Both the position numbers and the translations under genes were made by a program. Below, piece after piece: positions 42,887-53,100 of a DNA stretch of 64,000 nt. The notes beneath the pieces are model-generated. The model searched no databases. It was given only the letters and a program-made list of their open reading frames with translations, and had not been told where the DNA came from. Source of the DNA: Alteromonas sp. 5E99-2 (lineage in GTDB: Bacteria; Pseudomonadota; Gammaproteobacteria; Enterobacterales; Alteromonadaceae); NCBI RefSeq assembly GCF_017368475.1, contig NZ_JAFNJE010000003.1, positions 186,001-250,000 of the forward strand. The letters run 5' to 3'. The first letter of the stretch is position 1, and every line of letters begins with the position of its first letter.

Positions 42887-43063
42887 TTATTTGATCGACA
42901 TTCCGAGATGCCTATCTTCGGCTGCCTCTCGCCAGCCACCTAACCATTGAGATCGAGTCTCAGCAGACTGAAATGGACAATTATCTTTAGACCTTCCGCT
43001 GATGCCAGCTTGGTAACCTTTCGAATGAGCACGTGTAGATTTATCTCGTTTTTGTCTTTTCAT
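42887..43063 (-). CDS. rmf: Ribosome modulation factor
   Basis: 58 residues starting MKRQKRDKSTRAHSKGYQAG, with CPFQSAETRSQWLGGWREA after it, collinear with E. coli RMF (MKRQKRDRLERAHQRGYQAG, RSQWLGGWREA). RMF dimerises 70S ribosomes into inactive 100S particles in stationary phase, binding near the anti-Shine-Dalgarno end of 16S rRNA. GAGGCAAATAA upstream of the ATG is the ribosome binding site. Convergent with fabA. Confidence 0.96.
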   Translation of the reverse strand: MKRQKRDKSTRAHSKGYQAGISGRSKDNCPFQSAETRSQWLGGWREAAEDRHLGMSIK

Positions 43064-43261
43064 TTATTTGCCTCTTTAAAGTTAGAGATAGCGTTCTCTC
43101 AGAGAGATAAACTTTCTTATCAATCTGAGGCGCTATATTATGGATACGTTAATTAAGACAAAAGTTCAAACAAATTACTTATGATTTACATCGATAATTA
43201 ACTAATCATCTGATGTATAACTACATTTTTGTTGCATTTATTTTTTCATAAAAAATGGTTT

Positions 43262-44929
43262 TTAATTCCATTTTCTTCTTACTCGCCTAAAGCCTAACAA
43301 TCCGATAAATGACAGGAGTAATGAAGGCGTAATTGACGCGCCTTGCCTTTCAAAGTCATCCTCTTGTTCGTCACAATTTTGCGGTTGCCCATTTGGAATT
43401 GGTGTAAGCTTTAACGCTACACTAGCATCTACAAGCACTTCCGCACCGGTTTCATCTAATGTTGTTTGTCCTAACTCGTCACGAAACGGCAAACTCGCTC
43501 TAGCTGTAACTGCTATTTCGCCGTTGTCATTAATACCTGACGCGTTTATGAGCGTATAAGGTGAGTCACATTCAATTAAATCATTAAGGTTAGTAAATAC
43601 CTCAGTTGAGATATCATAAATGAAGGCTTCTGTTTCAGATACATCAGACGATCCCGCATCTACAACGCCCTGCCCAACGACAATATTCTCGTTGTTCATA
43701 TCTCGAGGAATAGTCGTTGATGTAGCAAAGAAGCCTACAGGCTCATCAACTTCACTTGATTCTATATTCGTTACGAACATTTTTGTAACGGCACCCGTGT
43801 CAGCAACGTCAACAAATGTACCTGCGACAAAATTATTGTTGTTAATCGCCATTGCATCGCTAGCTAAAAAGTCGCCTTGAATTAAAATCCGCGATGTCTG
43901 CCCATTAAAAAACATAGCCGCTTCTCTAACAGAAACTTCTGAATATCCAATAGCAATACCGCCGTCATTTATATCAACAGCCTCGCCCGTTCCAACGATA
44001 GAGTTATCTTCTTCTTCATCCAACAGTCGAAAAACTTCTGTATCTACAAGATTTCCACTGCCATCAACAGACCAAACGATAGGTCGGATCAGTAACGACC
44101 CTGATGTTTGTAAAAGCCCTGAGCTACCACTTGCAGGATAATTTAACTGCCATAAGCACAGTGACTCAGGAATATCTCCGCGAGTTTCTTCGTCCTCACA
44201 AGCCTCTACGCTAGCCGTCACACCAGTAGCGGCCACTGTGCCACCCGATCCAGCTACCTGTAGAGAACTATTTATAGAGAACGCATCGCTAAGTCCACCT
44301 AAGGTTTGTTCAGGAGGTAATAAAGGCGTTACTGTGTCACCAAACTGAACAAACGCTATGTTCCTAAAGTCGTTAATTACAAACTGACTGGTGATGTTCG
44401 ATTCCGATGTGAATTCAAAAGATTCATAGGCGTCATCACTTGTTCCAACAAAAAAATCGCCTGCTTCACTGTCTCTTACTATCACTTCGTTACTTTGAGT
44501 TAATTGGTCAGTGGTGCGAGAAAACACGTCAAAAGCGAAAAGTTCAGTTGTGGTTTGACCATCATATTCAAAACTTCTAAATGCAGCCAATTTTTGAATA
44601 GACGTGGAATTTGACGCAGTGCTTGACCGTATAGCTTCAACAATAAGTTGGTAATCTGCATCGTTAAAATTACCTGCTTGAGAGGAGTCAGGGTCAGTCA
44701 AAAGTGTAGATAAAGCCAAACCATCGAAATCAAGTAGAGTTGTATCAATGGCTTGATTAAATAAATTTTGCGTTACAACAGTAACATTTCCTGAATCATC
44801 TATAGATTGCGCAAAACTATTTAATGCCAGATCGTTTATTGGTAAAACTTCGATATCATAAACTTGCCCATTACTTGAGGCGCTTAACATCAATGTAGCC
44901 AACGCACTGGCTAGAATTGTTTTTCTCAT
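43262..44929 (-). CDS. DUF3466-family secreted protein with C-terminal sorting tail
   Basis: About 555 residues (ATG 44929; in-frame ATGs at 44935 and 44941 overlap the uup stop). Signal peptide KTILASALATLMLSASSNG. Repeated beta-rich segments (NDLALNSFAQSIDDSGNVTVV, INSSLQVAGSG, INDGGIAIGYSE, INNNNFVAGTF, INDNGEIAVTAR), like HAF-repeat surface proteins. The C-terminus is a hydrophobic helix ending in basic residues (SLLLSFIGLLGFRRVRRKWN), a sorting-signal-like tail for rhombosortase or exosortase-type processing. Follows uup, as known in shewanellae and vibrios. Function unknown. Confidence 0.85.
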   Translation of the reverse strand: MRKTILASALATLMLSASSNGQVYDIEVLPINDLALNSFAQSIDDSGNVTVVTQNLFNQAIDTTLLDFDGLALSTLLTDPDSSQAGNFNDADYQLIVEAIRSSTASNSTSIQKLAAFRSFEYDGQTTTELFAFDVFSRTTDQLTQSNEVIVRDSEAGDFFVGTSDDAYESFEFTSESNITSQFVINDFRNIAFVQFGDTVTPLLPPEQTLGGLSDAFSINSSLQVAGSGGTVAATGVTASVEACEDEETRGDIPESLCLWQLNYPASGSSGLLQTSGSLLIRPIVWSVDGSGNLVDTEVFRLLDEEEDNSIVGTGEAVDINDGGIAIGYSEVSVREAAMFFNGQTSRILIQGDFLASDAMAINNNNFVAGTFVDVADTGAVTKMFVTNIESSEVDEPVGFFATSTTIPRDMNNENIVVGQGVVDAGSSDVSETEAFIYDISTEVFTNLNDLIECDSPYTLINASGINDNGEIAVTARASLPFRDELGQTTLDETGAEVLVDASVALKLTPIPNGQPQNCDEQEDDFERQGASITPSLLLSFIGLLGFRRVRRKWN

Positions 44930-44940
44930 TATCATTCCCA

Positions 44941-46851
44941 TTACTGCTGTATGCTTTGTTGCATACTTTCTAATTCATCCCAACGTGAATACGCTTCGCC
45001 TAAGGCTTTTTCCGCTTTCGACAGCGCTTCTAAGACCAAATTTGAGTCTGTTTTATTAAAGAAATCTGGCTCATTCACTTGAGATTGTAATTCTTCTATT
45101 TGTGATTCTAACTCATCTATCTTAATAGGTAACGTCTCTAATTCTCGACTGTCTTTATAAGATAATTTTTTTTGTGCTTTAGGCTTAACAACTGAAGTCT
45201 TAAGACTGCTATCTTTTGTTTCAGTTCCCTGAACTTTATCAGCATTTTTGTTATGCTCATACCAATTAAGCATATCGGTGTAACCACCTACAAATTCGCG
45301 CCAAATTCCATTATTTTCGTAAGTTAAACAACTAGATGCGACATTGTCGACAAATTCCCTATCGTGGCTTACCAACAAAATGGTTCCTTCGTAGCCAATT
45401 AGCAATGTCTCAAGCATTTCTAACGTGTCTACATCAAGGTCATTGGTCGGCTCATCGAGAATAAGGACATTGCTTGGCTTAAGCATTATTTTCGCAAGTA
45501 ACAATCGATTTTTTTCACCACCAGATAACGACCTGACAGGGGCATTAACTCTGTCAGGTTCAAACAAATAGTCTTGTAAATAACTGATAACATGGCGAGG
45601 ATTGCCGTTAACCATTAGGTCTCGTTTTCCATCGCCTACAGTATCAATAACTGTTTTGTCTAAATCTAACTGACTTCTATGCTGATCAAAATAGGCTACT
45701 TCAATGTTGGCTCCATGCTTTATTTCACCGCTCGTCAGTGGCAAGTCGCCCAACAAACCTTGAATAAGAGTACTTTTCCCACACCCATTAGGGCCAATTA
45801 AAGCGATTCTGTCTTTGCGCATTACATTGAGGTTGAGTGATTGAGCAATCACCTTTTCTCCGCGATTAATGGCAACGTCAACAACGTCAAATACTCGTTT
45901 ACCACTTCGAGCTCCAGTGCTTTGACTCGCCATTACCGAACCTTGAAGTTCTCTGCGTTTTTTCCGCTCGGCTCTTAGTGCTTCTAGCGCCCTAACCCTT
46001 CCCTCATTACGGGTTCTTCGGGCTTTAATCCCTTGGCGGATCCACACCTCTTCTTGCGCAAGCTTTTTATCAAATTCAGCTTGCTGTGTTTCCAAGATGG
46101 CTTGATCTTCTGCTTTCTTTATTAAATAGGTTTCATAGTTACCGGGGTAACTTGTTAAAACTCCGCGGTCTAAGTCAATGATCCGCGTACTCATACTGCG
46201 AATAAATGCCCTATCATGGCTAATAAAGACAATTGCGCCAGAAAACTGCTTTAAGCTGTCTTCTAACCACTTGATCATAGCAATATCGAGGTGGTTAGTG
46301 GGTTCATCTAGTAGTAATAAATCAGGGCTTTGTACCCAAGCTCTTGCCAACGCGGCTTTGCGTCGCCATCCTCCCGATAACGAGGACAATAATGCATCTC
46401 CGTCTAAGCTAAGGGTCGTCAGTGTTTGTGAAATACGTTGTTCTATTTGCCACCCGTTTACACTGTCTAACTTATCTTGAATAACTTGTAAGCCAGCCAA
46501 GTTTTTTTCACTTGGATCTTCGGTTACATCGTTTAACTTAGCTTGGTAAGCTTTTAGTAATTCACCGGCTTCTTTAAGCCCTTCAGCCACATAATCAAAG
46601 ATAGAAATGTCATTTCGCTCAGGGGGATCTTGTTCTAATCTAGCGACGACACAGCTACTGTCTAAAATACGCTGTCCGTCATCGGCCTGAATATCACCCG
46701 CAATCAACTTCATTAATGTTGATTTACCACTTCCATTGCGGCCAACAAGGCATACTCGCTCGCCTTCATGAATGTTCAAATTCACGCTATCAAGTAACGG
46801 CGGAGTACCGAAAGAAAGGTGAATATTTTTTAACTGAATTAAGTTGCTCAT
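44941..46851 (-). CDS. uup: ABC-F ATPase Uup
   Basis: 636 residues. Two ABC cassettes: the first has VGRNGSGKSTLMKLIAGD (~38) and SLSGGWRRKAALARAWVQSPDLLLLDEPTNHLD (~160-190); the second has IGPNGCGKSTLIQGLLGD (~355) and SLSGGEKNRLLLAKIMLKPSNVLILDEPTNDLD (~445-475). Linker and a C-terminal coiled coil (LPIKIDELESQIEELQSQVNEPDFF) fit Uup, a translation- and DNA-metabolism-linked ABC-F protein affecting transposon precise excision. Its stop meets the DUF3466 start, so the two are probably co-transcribed. Confidence 0.96.
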   Translation of the reverse strand: MSNLIQLKNIHLSFGTPPLLDSVNLNIHEGERVCLVGRNGSGKSTLMKLIAGDIQADDGQRILDSSCVVARLEQDPPERNDISIFDYVAEGLKEAGELLKAYQAKLNDVTEDPSEKNLAGLQVIQDKLDSVNGWQIEQRISQTLTTLSLDGDALLSSLSGGWRRKAALARAWVQSPDLLLLDEPTNHLDIAMIKWLEDSLKQFSGAIVFISHDRAFIRSMSTRIIDLDRGVLTSYPGNYETYLIKKAEDQAILETQQAEFDKKLAQEEVWIRQGIKARRTRNEGRVRALEALRAERKKRRELQGSVMASQSTGARSGKRVFDVVDVAINRGEKVIAQSLNLNVMRKDRIALIGPNGCGKSTLIQGLLGDLPLTSGEIKHGANIEVAYFDQHRSQLDLDKTVIDTVGDGKRDLMVNGNPRHVISYLQDYLFEPDRVNAPVRSLSGGEKNRLLLAKIMLKPSNVLILDEPTNDLDVDTLEMLETLLIGYEGTILLVSHDREFVDNVASSCLTYENNGIWREFVGGYTDMLNWYEHNKNADKVQGTETKDSSLKTSVVKPKAQKKLSYKDSRELETLPIKIDELESQIEELQSQVNEPDFFNKTDSNLVLEALSKAEKALGEAYSRWDELESMQQSIQQ

Positions 46852-46947
46852 TTAATAAGTGCTATTCGGTAGATTAATACAAAAGGCAATATCATATTTG
46901 CCCGTCTAATTGTTAACGTGTTTTCGCAAAATACGCTGTGAATTTGC

Positions 46948-49047
46948 TTAATCATCACCAAACAGTTCCCAACATTTGTGTATATTAGTGTGTCGTTTAA
47001 AATCTTCGGGTATGGTTTGCTGGCTAATATCGTTTGCCATTAAACCAATTTCATTTAAGGCGTGTACATCCAACTTAAACCCTCGTTTATTATTGGAAAA
47101 CAAAATAACGCCACCTTTATTTAAACACTGTTTTGCTTGGGTAAGTATTCTTATGTGATCACGCTGTACATCCCAGGTTGCACTCATTCTTTTTGAGTTA
47201 GAGAACGAAGGAGGATCAATAAATATAAAGTCGTATTTACCATTGTGATCATCTAGCCAGCTCGTACAATCTGCCTTTACAAAACGATGAGGACCTTTTA
47301 TACCGTTTAATTCAAAATTATCTTTTGCCCACTCTATGTAGGTGTTCGACATATCAACAGTTGTCACTGACCGAGCTCCGCCTAATGCCGCTGCAACCGA
47401 TACACTCCCCGTGTATGCGAACAAATTAAGTACATCTTTGCCTTTAACTTGCGATTTTACTCGTTGGCGTGTTTCACGGTGATCCAAAAACAACCCTGTA
47501 TCTAAGTAATCCCATAAATTCACCCACAACATTGCGTCATTTTCATTGATTTGAATACGCTCGTTGGTTTGAGATAGCTTCTCGTACTGGGCATTGCCTT
47601 TTTTCTGTTCTCTGACTTTCAGAACAATGTTTCTGCTTGTGGTATTAACCGCAGCGGGCAAATACAACATGACATCTTGCAGCCGTCTTTTGGCTTTGTT
47701 TTCATCGATAGTTTTAGGCGGTGCATATTCTTGTACCACGTAGTAGTCATCATATTTATCAACGGCAACATTATATTCTGGTAAATCAGCGTCATAAATA
47801 CGATAGCAATTGGTGTCTTGTTTTTTAAGCCAAGGCTTTAGGCGTTTGATATTCTTTTTAATGCGATTTGCAAAAGGGTGGTCTTCTTCCCTGTGTATGT
47901 TTTCTAAGTTGCCTTCCGACAGAGAATAATTAACGAGCTTACATTCGAGTTTCCCGTTCATTATATTGTATTCTTTGTGAGCTCTCAGTTTTAATGCTCG
48001 TAAAAGGTCGCGATTGCTGGTTAGCAAACTTACCTGCCAGCTTTGCCAATGGTCTTTTAATTGTGAGCCCCATTGCTGAAACACAGGTAATAATTCTGAT
48101 ACGTCGCTCAGTCTCTCTCCATAAGGAGGGTTTGAAACTAAATAGCCTGCCTCGCCTTTTGGCGCAGAGAGTTTGATAACGTTTGCAACATCAAACTTGA
48201 TATAATCATATACGCCAGCTGCATCTGCGTTTTTCTTAGCGACAAACACAAGATCGCGATCGAGATCAGAAGCATAAATAGGTTGTTTAGGTTCAGTTTG
48301 TTGTTCTTCAGCAGCTTCGATTAAGGTCAGCCATTTAGTGTCATCGTGCCTGTGCCATAAATCAAACCCCCACTGTTTACGCTTTAAACCCGGCGCAATA
48401 TTCGCAGCTAAAAGCGCAGCTTCAATGGCTAAAGTTCCAGAACCACACATAGGGTCGATAAAGGGCTTATCGGCTTTTTCCGCCCAACCACTGCGGCGCA
48501 ACATAGCTGCCGCCACATGTTCTTTAAGAGGCGCATCGCCCTGATCTTTACGGTAGTGACGCTGGTGTAAGCTCTTGCCCGACAAATCAATACCAATACT
48601 AATATTGTCTCTTCTACAGCGAGCGTAAACCACTATGTCAGGGTTCATCTTATCAACACTTGGCCGTGTATCTTCCAACTCTAAAAAGCAGTCAACAATA
48701 CCGTCTTTAACGGTTTGAGCACCAAATTGGGAATGATTAATGACTTTATTGGTACCGTTAAACTGCACAATAAAAGTACCACTACTGGCAAAATGCGATG
48801 GCCAATCCACGTTATTCGACAATTTATACAAATCGTCTGCTGATTTAATATTCCCAGACACGCATTCCCATAGCACTCGGTTTGCCAAACGAGACCATAA
48901 GCACAGGGTGTAAGCGTCTTCTAATGAGCCATCAAACGACACGCAGCCAGGAGAAAGTTTAGTTTCGGCTTCGGGAATGAGCTGTTTAATTTCAGCATCA
49001 AGCAGTTCATCTAAACCACGGCTGGTAGTAACGAGTATTTGTGTCAT
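46948..49047 (-). CDS. rlmKL: Bifunctional 23S rRNA m2G2445/m7G2069 methyltransferase
   Basis: 699 residues. Two fused methyltransferases: the N-terminal RlmL half with a THUMP domain and [25 protein letters not shown] (SAM-binding, ~193) and [12 protein letters not shown] (catalytic NPPY), and the C-terminal RlmK half with [21 protein letters not shown] (~530) and [16 protein letters not shown]. Modifies two guanines of 23S rRNA helix 74. ATGA overlap with the pyrD stop shows tight coupling. Confidence 0.96.
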   Translation of the reverse strand: MTQILVTTSRGLDELLDAEIKQLIPEAETKLSPGCVSFDGSLEDAYTLCLWSRLANRVLWECVSGNIKSADDLYKLSNNVDWPSHFASSGTFIVQFNGTNKVINHSQFGAQTVKDGIVDCFLELEDTRPSVDKMNPDIVVYARCRRDNISIGIDLSGKSLHQRHYRKDQGDAPLKEHVAAAMLRRSGWAEKADKPFIDPMCGSGTLAIEAALLAANIAPGLKRKQWGFDLWHRHDDTKWLTLIEAAEEQQTEPKQPIYASDLDRDLVFVAKKNADAAGVYDYIKFDVANVIKLSAPKGEAGYLVSNPPYGERLSDVSELLPVFQQWGSQLKDHWQSWQVSLLTSNRDLLRALKLRAHKEYNIMNGKLECKLVNYSLSEGNLENIHREEDHPFANRIKKNIKRLKPWLKKQDTNCYRIYDADLPEYNVAVDKYDDYYVVQEYAPPKTIDENKAKRRLQDVMLYLPAAVNTTSRNIVLKVREQKKGNAQYEKLSQTNERIQINENDAMLWVNLWDYLDTGLFLDHRETRQRVKSQVKGKDVLNLFAYTGSVSVAAALGGARSVTTVDMSNTYIEWAKDNFELNGIKGPHRFVKADCTSWLDDHNGKYDFIFIDPPSFSNSKRMSATWDVQRDHIRILTQAKQCLNKGGVILFSNNKRGFKLDVHALNEIGLMANDISQQTIPEDFKRHTNIHKCWELFGDD

Positions 49048-50051
49048 AGGGCTTCTACAATTTGATTAATCAGTTCAGGGCCTTGGTAAATAAAGGCCGA
49101 ATATACTTGCACCAGCGATGCGCCAGCAGCGAGTTGGTTAAGGGCCGCTTGTGGACAGTCGATTCCCCCCACACCAATAATAGGAAGGGTTCCATCGAGT
49201 TCAACAGCAAGTTTTTTAGTTACGCGTAACGATTGCTCAGTTAAAACAGAGCCACTTAAACCGCCCGCTTCGTCGCCATGACTCAGGCCCTTTACAGCGT
49301 CGCGAGAAAGCGTAGTATTGGTTGCAATTACGCCGTCCATCTTGGCGTTTATTAATGATTTAGCGATACTTTCTATTTCTTCATCACTTAAATCTGGCGC
49401 TATTTTTACAAAAATGGGCACATAGGTATCGTGTTTATCGGCTAGGACTTTTTGCTCATTTTTAAGACCTGTTAATAGGTTATCTAGCGCTTCACCGTAC
49501 TGTAAATTTCGCAACCCTGGGGTGTTAGGAGATGAGATGTTTACCGTAATATAATCACAATGGCCATAAGCTTTATTTAAACAGATAAGGTAATCGTCTA
49601 AGGCCTTTTCTTCGGGAGTATCTTTGTTTTTCCCTATGTTGATACCTACAACACCCTTGGATTTTACTTTCTTTACTTCTTCAATAAGGTGGTCAATTCC
49701 CTTATTGTTAAATCCCATTCGATTAATGATGGCCTTCTTTTCTGGCAATCTAAAAATTCGCGGTTTAGGGTTTCCAGGCTGACCTTTAGGAGTAATAGTG
49801 CCTATTTCAACAAAACCAAACCCCATATTTAAAAAGGCATCGACGCACTCACCATTTTTATCTAACCCTGCGGCCAAACCAACAGCGTTTGGAAAGGTAA
49901 TTCCAGCAACGGTAACTGGTTTATTTATCGCGTTTTTTTTGTATAAAGCCGCGAAAGGCGTACGTTGAGTTGCTTTTAAACAACCGATAGTTAAATTGTG
50001 TGCCGTTTCAGGTTCTAATTTAAGTAACGCCGATTGAGCTAGTTGAAGCAT
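49044..50051 (-). CDS. pyrD: Dihydroorotate dehydrogenase (quinone), class 2
   Basis: About 335 residues from ATG 50051 (AGGCGA upstream), which matches other class 2 enzymes; the in-frame ATG 50075 lies between the terminator and this start. FMN and orotate sites: [68 protein letters not shown] (catalytic Ser region), [10 protein letters not shown] and [28 protein letters not shown]. The membrane-binding N-terminal helix [18 protein letters not shown] is present. Pyrimidine biosynthesis, electrons to quinone. Confidence 0.96.
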   Translation of the reverse strand: MLQLAQSALLKLEPETAHNLTIGCLKATQRTPFAALYKKNAINKPVTVAGITFPNAVGLAAGLDKNGECVDAFLNMGFGFVEIGTITPKGQPGNPKPRIFRLPEKKAIINRMGFNNKGIDHLIEEVKKVKSKGVVGINIGKNKDTPEEKALDDYLICLNKAYGHCDYITVNISSPNTPGLRNLQYGEALDNLLTGLKNEQKVLADKHDTYVPIFVKIAPDLSDEEIESIAKSLINAKMDGVIATNTTLSRDAVKGLSHGDEAGGLSGSVLTEQSLRVTKKLAVELDGTLPIIGVGGIDCPQAALNQLAAGASLVQVYSAFIYQGPELINQIVEAL

Positions 50052-50081
50052 AGTGATTCGCCTGGTAAAAGTCATTGATAC

Positions 50082-50110
50082 AAAAAAGCCCTGTTAAACA
50101 GGGCTTTTTT
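50082..50110. terminator. Bidirectional terminator between gdh and pyrD
   Basis: AAAAAAGCCCTGT / ACAGGGCTTTTTT with a TAA loop, a strong 13-base stem with poly-A/T sides. Terminates the glutamate dehydrogenase transcript before pyrD. Confidence 0.85.
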
Positions 50111-50124
50111 TAACAGGCTGTAGT

Positions 50125-53100
50125 TTAATGGTTTGACTTCATGCTTAAAAGCATCAATTCACGTAATGCGACAGAAAACTTCGCAAATTCGTGTGTTGAA
50201 CTGGTTTTAAACTCACTCATCATCAAATACCAGCGTTTTAGCAAGGTTTCATTTTGAGAAATCCAGCTCTCTAACAAGTTTTCATCTTTTCCGACCTTGT
50301 TGTGCAATAAGTTCGATGTAATTGATCTCTGCTGCCAGTCTAGCTCTTCTCGGTAAGATGCTCGTGCCAGTGCTTGCCAATGATTACTCACTGCTTGGTT
50401 GGTGATTTGCTCTAAAAACCAATGTAATTCAAGTCTGAATCCGACTTGGAAGTATAATGGCGCGACAACAGACAAATCAGTGCCAGATTCAATACTGACT
50501 TGCGCTAAATCAAGGGCACAGAACAAGTTACTAAAACACGCTACACGATAAGAAAGTGCTTTGGGCACACCTTTTTGCTCCAGCGCTTTGGCACTGTTTT
50601 CTAAGGTGGCGTACTCTTCTTCTACTAAATAGGTAGACAGGTTTTCGAGCAAATTATTCATTGCCGGAGAATAATCGGCAATAGCACCTTCTATAGAGTT
50701 ACTCGTATCGCCATGTCGTATAAACCAGCGAGTGGTGCGTCTTAGCAATCGTCGTGCATTTTCAAGCATTTTTAACTGAGTTTCAGATTCTATTTTGTTA
50801 TCGAGAGATTCTATTTGTTTCCATAAATTCTCAATATCAAATACGCCTTTAACCACGCTATACGCATTGGTTATTTCAACAATACTCGCGCCCGTTTCTT
50901 CTTCCATTCTAAATACAAAGTTTAACCCCATGTCGTTAACCATTTCATTGGTCAACTTAGTCGCAATAATCTCACTTCGTAGAGGATGCGACTGCATATT
51001 GTTAGCATAGGACTTTCTTAGTCGTTCAGGGAATGCGTTAATCAATAATTTCCCATGATAGGCATTATTGGTAATTTCTTCTGTATTGAGCTTTTCTTTC
51101 AATACCATCTTCCCATAAGCAATAAGAACACACAGCTCAGGACGCGTTAATCCTTGATTTGTAGCAACCCTATCGGATATTTCATCATCGTTCGGTATGA
51201 ACTCTAACTCTCGGTTTAATGCCCCTTCTCGCTCTAAACCATGGATAAAACGAAGCTGCTCTTTAATTTGATTCACGCCACCCAATTCTGTAATCGAAAG
51301 AGACTGGGTTTGACGATAGCAATCTTGAAGTACGAGCTCTGAAACTTCTTCTGTCATATCGTACAATAAAGCATTGCGTTGCTTCATTGTCATATCGCCA
51401 CTTTGAACGAGTTGATTCAGTAATATTTTAATGTTCACTTCGTTATCTGAGCAGTCAACGCCGCCTACGTTATCGATGAAGTCGGTATTAACTCGACCGC
51501 CATTGGCTGCGTACTCTACGCGACCAAGTTGAGTTAATCCTAGGTTGCCCCCTTCACCAACAATTTTAGCTTTAACTTGTTTGCCATTAACTCGAACACT
51601 GTCGTTTGCTCTGTCACCTACATCGGCATGAGATTCTTTTTCGCTTTTAACATAGGTGCCAATACCGCCATTCCATAGTAAATCTACATTCATTTGCAGT
51701 ATGTTATGAATAAGCTCGTTGGGCGTCATTTCACCTTTTTTCGAATTCAAACAGGTCTTCATTTCAGGTGTGAGCTTGATTGACTTGCTCGCCCGACTAA
51801 ATACACCGCCGCCTTTACTGATCAAACTTTTGTCGTAGTCATCCCAAGTTAAACTTGGGTCTTCAAACAAGCGCATTCTTTCTTTGTAACTCTTTGCCGC
51901 ATTTGGACTAGGATCAAAGAAGATATGCAGGTGATTAAAGGCTGAAATCACTTTCGTCTGTTCAGACAACAACATACCATTACCAAACACATCACCGGCC
52001 ATGTCACCTACACCTACACAGGTGAACTCTTTGGTTTGGCAATCAATACCGATTTCTCTGAAGTGACGTTTAACAGACTCCCATCCGCCTTTCGCAGTGA
52101 TACCCATTTTCTTATGGTCATAACCGACGCTGCCACCAGACGCAAAGGCATCGCCTAACCAGAAATTAAAATCTTCAGATATTTCATTCGCGATATCTGA
52201 AAATGTTGCGGTGCCTTTATCGGCAGCAACGACCAAATATGAGTCATCTTCGTCGTGTCTAACAACATCTTTTGGTGGAACCAACTTCCCGTCGACTATG
52301 TTGTCAGTGATATCTAGCAGACTGCGAATAAATAATCGATAACAGGCTTTTCCTTCTTCAAAAAAGGCTTGTTTACCCCCTTCTGTTGGCGGTTTTTTAC
52401 AAATGAACCCGCCTTTCGCACCCACTGGCACAATTACCGTGTTTTTCACTTGTTGGGCTTTAACTAACCCTAGGATTTCAGTTCTAAAATCTTCTAGTCT
52501 ATCGGACCAACGCAATCCACCGCGAGCTACTTTTCCGCCCCGTAAGTGAACCCCTTCTACACGAGGGCTGTAAACGAATATTTCATATTTGGGCAGGGGT
52601 AATGGCATTTCAGGAATAAATTCAGGCTGAAATTTAAATGAGATATACGACTTGTCGTTTCCTGCGTCATCAGGCTGATAAAAATTCGTTCTAAATGTGG
52701 CTAAAATCATATCTAGATAGCGACGAATAATGCGGTCGTCATCTAAATTCGATACGTTATCGAGTAAATGATGAATCTTTTCAGAAACCGTTTTCGATTT
52801 AGATTCGCTACGCTTTATTTTAGGATCAAATCGAAGATCAAAAAATTGGACTAGCAGTCTTGCTATGTCAGGGTATTTAGATAGCGTATTGGCCATATAG
52901 CTATGACTAAATGAACTCCCCGTTTGACGCATATATTTTGCGAACGCTCTGAGAATAGTGACTTTTCTTCCTTCTAACCCTGCGCCTAACACTAAACGGT
53001 TAAATGCGTCGTCTTCAAGCTCCCCCTCCCATACATTAGAAAAAGCAAATTGAAACAATGCCTGTGCTTTTTCCATATCTAATGACGATGTGCTTTTATA

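Noticed and set aside
50795-51010. Small plus-strand open frame in the glutamate dehydrogenase gene
   Set aside because: Shadow of the real gene with no supporting signals.
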